Shown here one piece after another: positions 50,190 to 55,003 of a stretch of 55,003 bases of DNA; the first letter of the stretch is position 1; the number at the start of each line of letters is the position of its first letter. The stretch comes from Streptomyces olindensis (GTDB lineage Bacteria; Actinomycetota; Actinomycetes; Streptomycetales; Streptomycetaceae), in contig JJOH01000035.1 in the NCBI GenBank assembly GCA_000696115.1, positions 1 to 55,003 on the forward strand, given 5' to 3'. A program made the translations under genes and the position numbers. A model generated the notes under the pieces. The model searched no databases and had not been told where the DNA came from. It saw only the letters and a program-made list of their open reading frames with translations.

Positions 50190-50622
50190 CCGCGACATCC
50201 TCGGCGGCGGCGCGCTGCCCCGGCCCACCGGGTCCGTCCCCCGATCCGCCTCCTGCCCGGACCGGCCCCCGCGCACCGCCACCCCCACCGCCCCCTGGGG
50301 GCGCCGCCCGGACGACGTGCCCGCACGTCCCGGCAGCGCCGGCGTCCTCGACATCCAGCCCGGCCCGCTGCCGGGCGTCGACCCCGCCGCCCACTACCCC
50401 GTCACCAGCACGCCCCTGCTCCCCGGCACCACGCTCGCCCTCTGCACCGACGGCCTCGTCGAACTCCCCGGCGACCCCACCCGGGCCACCTCCGGCCTCG
50501 CCCGGCGCCTGGGGGCCGGCGACGGCCACGCCCTGGAACGGCTCGTCCACCACACGACGCCCACCGGACGGGACGCCGACGACATCGCCGTGCTAGCTGC
50601 GCGCCACCCCCGGTCCGGACGG
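50190..50622 (+). pseudogene. SpoIIE-type phosphatase C-terminal remnant
   Basis: The readable part (about 50335-50618) carries VLDIQPGPLPGVDPAAHYPV, then TPLLPGTTLALCTDGLVELP and TTPTGRDADDIAVLAAR. These are the last motifs of the PP2C-type domain of SpoIIE phosphatases (ALYTDGLVE.PG and DDIAVLL). It has no start, lacks the N-terminal two thirds, and has lost its stop, running on antisense into the next gene. Upstream from 50190 the sequence is broken Pro/Arg-rich leftovers. The nearby intact SpoIIE gene (51422-53986) is on the opposite strand and shows the same motif, so this may be a decayed relative. Confidence 0.7.
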
Positions 50623-51372
50623 TCAGGCCTCACCGGGACGGTCGGCGCGGACCCGCCGGGCCACGTCGCGCAGCTTGATGTTGTGGTGCTGCGAGATCCG
50701 CCGCAGCACACCGAAGGCCTCGTCCTCGCTCAGCCGGTGGCGTTCCATCAGGATCCCCATGGCCTCCCCGATGGCATGCCGGGTCTCCAGGGCGTGCTCC
50801 AGCTGGTCGACGGTGCGGGCGGTGGCCAGCGCGACGGCGGCGTGGGAGGCGAGCAGCCAGCCCGCGGTCTCGATGTCCTTGCCGAACGCCCCCGGGCGAC
50901 GTGAGTAGAGGTTCAGCGCGCCGAAGTCCTCCTGCTCGGTGTAGAGCAGCACACCGGTCATGCTGCCGATCCCGAGCCCACGAGCCGCCTCGGAGAACCG
51001 CGGCCAGGACGGCTGGGGTCTGGTCATGTCGGCGATGCGGAAGAGCCGCTCGCCGTCCACGCGCCGCGCGGCGTCGAAGCACGGCCCCTCGCCCAGCTCG
51101 CCCTGCAGCCGGTCGGACTCCTCGACCATGTCGCCGCACACCGCCAGCGTCACGGCCCGGCCCTTCGACACCGCCAGGATGCCCGCCGCGTCACAGCCCT
51201 CGACGAGCTTCACCGCCGCCGCCGCGATCTCGTCCAGCGTCGCCTGGACCGAGTCCTGCGCCAGCAGATCCCGGGCGAGCAACGCCATCTGCTCGGCGTA
51301 CCGCTGCCACTCCACCGCCACCACCGCCTTGCTCGCCGATTCCGACCACGGTACTCGCGCCGCGTCCGCCAC
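50623..51372 (-). CDS. GAF-ANTAR RNA-binding antiterminator-type regulator
   Basis: A 249-residue cytoplasmic regulator. The GAF domain (about 40-170) contains AVCGDMVEESDRLQGELGEG, FDAARRVDGERLFRIADM and SMTGVLLYTEQEDFGALNLY. The ANTAR domain (about 190-245) carries AIGEAMGILMERHRLSEDEA and FGVLRRISQHHNIKLRDVA, the RNA-binding coiled coil that prevents transcription termination. The signal is unknown. The gene lies just before the SpoIIE/PAS/GAF gene (50 bases), and both read leftward, so the two could form one signalling module (inference). Confidence 0.92.
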   Translation of the reverse strand: MADAARVPWSESASKAVVAVEWQRYAEQMALLARDLLAQDSVQATLDEIAAAAVKLVEGCDAAGILAVSKGRAVTLAVCGDMVEESDRLQGELGEGPCFDAARRVDGERLFRIADMTRPQPSWPRFSEAARGLGIGSMTGVLLYTEQEDFGALNLYSRRPGAFGKDIETAGWLLASHAAVALATARTVDQLEHALETRHAIGEAMGILMERHRLSEDEAFGVLRRISQHHNIKLRDVARRVRADRPGEA

Positions 51373-51421
51373 GCCGACCGCCGGGGGCCTGACGGACGCG
51401 GTCCCGAGCCCGCGCCTCCGC

Positions 51422-53986
51422 TCAGCGGTACGCCGTCAGCAGCAGCGCCACGTCGTCCGGCCGCTCCGTGGCCCGTCGGGCCGTGCCCACCAGCCGGTCG
51501 GCGAGGTGCTCCACCGAGTCCGCCGGCGTGTCGGCCAGGCAGCGGCGGACCCGCTCGATGCCCGTGTCGATGTCGCTGCCGGGCCGCTCCACGAGCCCGT
51601 CGGTGTACAGGGCGAGGACGCTTCCGGGGGCCAGCTCGATCGGGGTCACGGGGTAGAACGCGTCGGGCTGCACACCCAGCATGACCCCGCCCGCCAGGTC
51701 GAGCGTCTCGGCGTGCCCGTCGGGATGGCGCAGCAGCGGCGGGGGATGGCCGGCCCGCACGGCGAGGGCCCGGCCGGTGCGCGGGTCCAGTTCGATGTAG
51801 CAGCAGGTGGCGAAGGCATCGGACTCCAGCTCGGCCAGCAGCCGGTTGGTGTGGGTGATGACCTCCTGCGGCGGGCGCTCGCTCGCGGCGAACGCGTGCA
51901 CGGCACTGCGCAGCTGCCCCATCACCGCGGCGGCGCCGACACTGTGGCCCTCGACGTCCCCGATGACCAGCGCCACCCCACGCCCCGTGGTGATCACGTC
52001 GTACCAGTCGCCGCCGATGGCCATGCCCTGCGTGCCGGGCAGATAGCGGCCGGTCGTGCGCAGCCCCTCCACGGCGGGCAGCCGGTGCGGCAGCAGCCCC
52101 TCCTGCAGGCCCCGGGCGACGGCGGACTCCGCGTCGTAGAGCCGCGCCCGCTCCAGGGCCTGGGCGGCGAGACCGCTCAGCGCGGTGAGGGCGGAGCGTT
52201 CGTCGGCGGTGAACCGGCGCGGGGCGTCCCACCCGAGGATGCAGGAGCCGACGGGGTGACCGGAGGCGATCAGCGGCAGGAACGACCAGGCGCTCATGCG
52301 GTCCAGAGTGATGCCCGGGTACGCGACGGAGAGGTCCTCCGGCGACTCGAAGAACAGCGGTAGCCACGTGGTCAGGGCGTGCACGCCGGGCAGCTGCGTG
52401 TCGAGGGTGACCCCTTCGAACGGGGTGAGGAAACCCTCGGGGTAGCCCGACTCCCACAGCAGGTACATCCGGCCCTCGCGGACGGTGTACAAAGCGAGTT
52501 CCCGGGCGCCGAACGCCGGCAGCAGCTGCTCCGACACGGCCCGGCACACGTCCCGCACGGTCACCGCCTCGGTGAGGACGCTCGCCATCTGCACCACGTG
52601 GTACAGCGCGCCGGCCCGCGCCGCGGCCACCGGCCCGGGCGGCGGCGCGCCGGGACCCGCCACGAGACCGGCGGCGGACCCGGCCTCGTCCGCGGACTCC
52701 CCACCCGTGGGCGGGCCGGTCTCGGAGACCCGGCCGGTCAGCCCGTGCACGTCCGGGTACAGCACGAAGCCCAGCCAGTTCCCGTCCGGACGCCGCACGA
52801 GGAAGGACACCTGCTCCTGCGACAGCATCGCCGCCCGGTAGCGGTCCTCGTACGCGGGGTCCCGGAGCCAGGTGACCACCTCCCACGGATACCGGCCCAG
52901 CAGCTCCTCCCGGCCGGAGCCCAGCAGTTCCTCGCAGCGCCGGTTGGCGTACGTCAGGCGGCCGTCCTGGTCCAGGGAGAAGATCCCGTCGGGCAGCCGC
53001 TCGGCGGCCTCGGCCGCGGTCAGTCCGCCGGTCGCGTCGACCAGGGCAGCCACCAGGACCCGGGCGGAACCGGTGCCGCCGCCCATGAGATGGCCCCACA
53101 GCTCGACGGGCCGGTAGCCGGACTCCCCGCTGTCCGCGGACGCGTCCCGCACCCGGAAGTGCCGGGACCTGACCCGGCCGTGGGTCAGCGCGTCGCGCCG
53201 GCTCGCCCGCAGCTCGTGCAGGTCGTCCGGGCTGACACGGGCCTCGAGGTCCGCCAGGGTGCCGCCGAAGTCCGCCCGGGCGATGCCCAGGAGGGCGAGG
53301 GCCTCGTCGTCCGGGGTGCACCGGTCCGTCTCCAGGTCCCAGTCGACGAGCCCCACCCGGACGGGGTGGACGGCGGGGGTGGGCAGCCGCACGTCGACGG
53401 GTTCGTCGTCGTACTCGAGCCGAGCGGTGGAGACCGGGCCGGGCCGCCCGGCGGCGAGGCGGCCGAGCCGCTCCTCCATGGCGCGCCCGGCGGGCCGCAG
53501 CGCGAGCGCCACCGCCTCCGCGTCCATCGGCGTCCGGGCGGCCGAGCGCAGCACGACCAGGACGCCGACGGGCTCGCCGCCCGCCCGGACCGGCCGGTAG
53601 GCGGAGCCGAACGAGTACGGCAGCCCGGCGGTGAAGTGCGGGAAGCGCACCATGGTGGCGCGCTCGTCCGGCAGCCACAGGGGTTCGTCGCGCCGGTAGG
53701 CCTCCGCCATGGGCAGGGCGCCGCCCACGGGCACCCGCCACCAGCTCCTGAGCAGCGACCGGGGCACCCCGGTGACCATCGCCAGCACGAGCGAGCGCCG
53801 GTCGCGGGAGCGCAGGTAGACCAGACCGCCGTAGCCCCCGAGGTCCCGTACGGCCTGGATCAGCGGAGCGGTCAGGGCGTCCTCGATCCGCCCCGTGTCC
53901 CCGGCCGGGTCCCGGCCGTCGCCCCCGCCCCGGATCCGGCCGCCGGACGACCGCGGCCCGTCCGGTACGGCGGCTGCCTCATCCAT
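51422..53986 (-). CDS. SpoIIE-family phosphatase with GAF and PAS domains
   Basis: An 854-residue regulator from the ATG at 53986 (GGGAGGA before it); a start 60 bases further up is weaker. Domain order: a GAF-like N-terminal region (LIQAVRDLGGYGGLVYLRSR), PAS (RLPDGIFSLDQDGRLTYANR; ELLGRYPWEVVTWLRDPAYE), GAF (CRAVSEQLLPAFGARELALY; GSCILGWDAPRRFTADERSA), and the PP2C-like phosphatase: GDWYDVITTGRGVALVIGDV, GHSVGAAAVMGQLRSAVHAF, GHPPPLLRHPDGHAETLDLA and ALYTDGLVERPG. It should dephosphorylate anti-sigma-antagonist-type partners in response to a signal. No anti-sigma gene is adjacent. Cytoplasmic. Confidence 0.94.
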   Translation of the reverse strand: MDEAAAVPDGPRSSGGRIRGGGDGRDPAGDTGRIEDALTAPLIQAVRDLGGYGGLVYLRSRDRRSLVLAMVTGVPRSLLRSWWRVPVGGALPMAEAYRRDEPLWLPDERATMVRFPHFTAGLPYSFGSAYRPVRAGGEPVGVLVVLRSAARTPMDAEAVALALRPAGRAMEERLGRLAAGRPGPVSTARLEYDDEPVDVRLPTPAVHPVRVGLVDWDLETDRCTPDDEALALLGIARADFGGTLADLEARVSPDDLHELRASRRDALTHGRVRSRHFRVRDASADSGESGYRPVELWGHLMGGGTGSARVLVAALVDATGGLTAAEAAERLPDGIFSLDQDGRLTYANRRCEELLGSGREELLGRYPWEVVTWLRDPAYEDRYRAAMLSQEQVSFLVRRPDGNWLGFVLYPDVHGLTGRVSETGPPTGGESADEAGSAAGLVAGPGAPPPGPVAAARAGALYHVVQMASVLTEAVTVRDVCRAVSEQLLPAFGARELALYTVREGRMYLLWESGYPEGFLTPFEGVTLDTQLPGVHALTTWLPLFFESPEDLSVAYPGITLDRMSAWSFLPLIASGHPVGSCILGWDAPRRFTADERSALTALSGLAAQALERARLYDAESAVARGLQEGLLPHRLPAVEGLRTTGRYLPGTQGMAIGGDWYDVITTGRGVALVIGDVEGHSVGAAAVMGQLRSAVHAFAASERPPQEVITHTNRLLAELESDAFATCCYIELDPRTGRALAVRAGHPPPLLRHPDGHAETLDLAGGVMLGVQPDAFYPVTPIELAPGSVLALYTDGLVERPGSDIDTGIERVRRCLADTPADSVEHLADRLVGTARRATERPDDVALLLTAYR

Positions 53987-54066
53987 GTCGCGTCCTCCCG
54001 GTACGGACGCACCGGACACCAATCGCTCCCCACCAGGATGTGCCATGGTCGGCGCTCCGGCGCGGT

Positions 54067-54101
54067 GGGTGCGACCTTTCGTTCACGCGGGTGCAACCTT
54101 T
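54067..54101. promoter_or_regulatory. Direct repeat, two helical turns apart, upstream of a secreted-protein gene
   Basis: GGGTGCGACCTTT (54067-54079) and GGGTGCAACCTTT (54089-54101) recur 22 bases apart, one difference in 13, which puts them on the same DNA face. They are 57-91 bases before the ATG at 54158. Probably a binding site for a regulator as a dimer; the regulator is unknown. Confidence 0.55.
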
Positions 54102-54157
54102 GGGTCAGGACGGCCGTCTCACCCGATATCACAATCACGCAAGCCTCGGGGGCGGCA

Positions 54158-54748
54158 ATGGTACGAATCAGAACAGCATGCGCGACGCTCGCGCTCGTGG
54201 GCGCCACGGTCGGCGTCGCGGCGATCCCGGCGGGCGCCGCACCGGCCGCGGCCCGGCAGGCCACCACGCAGACCACGACGTGCCCGACCGGCTGGGGAAG
54301 CCTCGCCAAGACCGGCACCGGCACGACGGTCGCACCGCTGACGAACGTCAGGACCGGCCGCCACGCCTGCTTCGACCGGATGGTCGTCGACGTGCCCGGC
54401 GCGGGCAGCGGCGTCGGCTACAGCGTCCGGTACGTCGACCGCCTCCACCAGGACGGGTCCGGCCGCCACATACCCGTGGCCGGCGGCGCCGTCCTCGAGG
54501 TGCGGGTGGCCGCGCCCGCCTACGATCCGGAGACCGGCGCCCCCACGTATCCCGGCCGGGTGGCGCGCCCGCTGCCGGGCGTGGACCTCACCGGTTACCG
54601 CACCTTCCGTGACACGCGCTTCGCCGGCAGCTTCGAGGGGGAGACCCAGATCGGCCTCGGCGTCCGCGCCCGGCTGCCCTTCCGGGTGCTGCAGCTCGAC
54701 GACCGCGTCATCGTGGACGTCGCCCACAGCTGGACCGCCACGAGCTGA
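54158..54748 (+). CDS. Secreted AMIN-like domain protein
   Basis: A 196-residue product with signal peptide RTACATLALVGATVGVAAIP, cleaved near GAAPAAARQ. The mature part has a short Thr-rich segment and then one AMIN-like beta domain (TNVRTGRHACFDRMVVDVPG; GVGYSVRYVDRLHQDGSG; AVLEVRVAAPAYDPETGAPT; GVDLTGYRTFRDTRFAGSFE; LGVRARLPFRVLQLDDRVIV). AMIN-type domains bind cell-wall glycans or help localise amidases. There is no enzymatic domain. Two cysteines (CPTGWG and ACFD) may bond. The ATG at 54158 has a moderate GGGGG site. Confidence 0.85.
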   Translation: MVRIRTACATLALVGATVGVAAIPAGAAPAAARQATTQTTTCPTGWGSLAKTGTGTTVAPLTNVRTGRHACFDRMVVDVPGAGSGVGYSVRYVDRLHQDGSGRHIPVAGGAVLEVRVAAPAYDPETGAPTYPGRVARPLPGVDLTGYRTFRDTRFAGSFEGETQIGLGVRARLPFRVLQLDDRVIVDVAHSWTATS

Positions 54749-54801
54749 CCCCCGCGCGCCCGGCTCTTCCCCGAGCCGGGCGCCCCGGGCGGGCAACGCG
54801 C

Positions 54802-55003
54802 TCAGCGGCCGCGCAGCCGCCCCGCCTCCGCCAGCGCCCGGGCGGCCGCACCGGCCAGACGGGGCCGGTTGCGGACGAAGCGGCGGGCGGCCCGGGCGGG
54901 CTCCCGGCCCAGCCAGTGGGCGGCCCCGCCCGGCACCGGCCGTACCACCGCCCCCTCGTACACCCGCAGGTCACGGGTCTTCAGCGACTCCTTGTAGCGG
55001 GCC
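54802..55003 (-). CDS. C-terminal end of an unidentified leftward gene
   Basis: Only the last 66 codons plus stop (54802-54804) are in view. They read ARYKESLKTRDLRVYEGAVV, RPVPGGAAHWLGREPARAAR, RFVRNRPRLAGAAARALAEA and GRLRGR. This basic tail resembles the ends of some actinomycete glycosyltransferases or capsule-related enzymes in general feel, but I cannot name it. The start and main domain lie beyond 55003. Confidence 0.7.
   Translation of the reverse strand, partial: ARYKESLKTRDLRVYEGAVVRPVPGGAAHWLGREPARAARRFVRNRPRLAGAAARALAEAGRLRGR

Overview
This is high-GC actinomycete chromosome, almost certainly Streptomyces. The evidence is very strong third-position GC bias, GTG and TTG starts behind GGAGG-type ribosome sites, a conservon-type sensor ATPase, an ANTAR regulator, SpoIIE-family phosphatases, a GH46 chitosanase, an AA10 polysaccharide monooxygenase, LAXTG-type wall anchoring and CebR-type operators. 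I found no rRNA, tRNA, CRISPR array, transposase or prophage module. Both ends of the window cut through genes.

Layout. (1) 1-8166: a truncated sensor ATPase, a small conserved protein, a secreted protein, a P-loop kinase-like protein, a heme catalase, a fructosamine-kinase-like protein and several unknowns. (2) 8408-18248: one operon whose genes mostly overlap by ATGA. It holds a UDP-xylose-synthase-like epimerase, a NodU/CmcH carbamoyltransferase, four glycosyltransferases (including a heptosyltransferase-like GT9) and the enzymes for ADP-heptose (GmhA, a GmhB-like phosphatase, HldE). Together they suggest a heptose-containing, probably carbamoylated glycan in a Gram-positive cell. HldE is split by one extra base in a run of seven C. 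(3) 18328-24574: MFS exporter, hemerythrin, DoxX, M20 peptidase, Orn/Lys/Arg decarboxylase and the tail of a dead serine hydrolase. (4) 24582-30738: streptogrisin-like protease, a phoD pseudogene with four lesions, a nucleotidyltransferase/BON/phosphoesterase operon, an internally deleted arginine-deiminase-like gene and a tiny secreted-looking protein. (5) 30860-39702: a CtpI-like P-type ATPase with a small partner, SRPBCC protein, holin-like/DUF3618 pair, flavodoxin, BrkB and a frameshifted MmcQ/YjbR gene. (6) 39745-44510: two CebR-type sites flank a GNAT gene and precede a secreted LPMO, followed by a wall-anchored DUF1996 protein and a TauE exporter. (7) 44520-55003: MMPL transporter, EamA transporter, chitosanase with an upstream palindrome, ankyrin protein, a 21-bp minisatellite beside a SpoIIE remnant, GAF-ANTAR and SpoIIE/PAS/GAF regulators, a secreted AMIN-like protein and a truncated gene.

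The most striking signals are: the heptose/carbamoyl glycan operon; short tandem repeats that repeatedly sit on or within a few bases of stop codons (8134, 18241, 27686, 35785, 40406); an arginine-deiminase relative reduced to its N-terminal domain plus the catalytic-cysteine tail; a perfect 30-bp-arm hairpin at 19911-19974; and a cellulose-type operator pair around 39745-40574. Several single-base frameshifts lie in C-runs or look like lone indels, so sequencing error must be excluded before any of them is called real.
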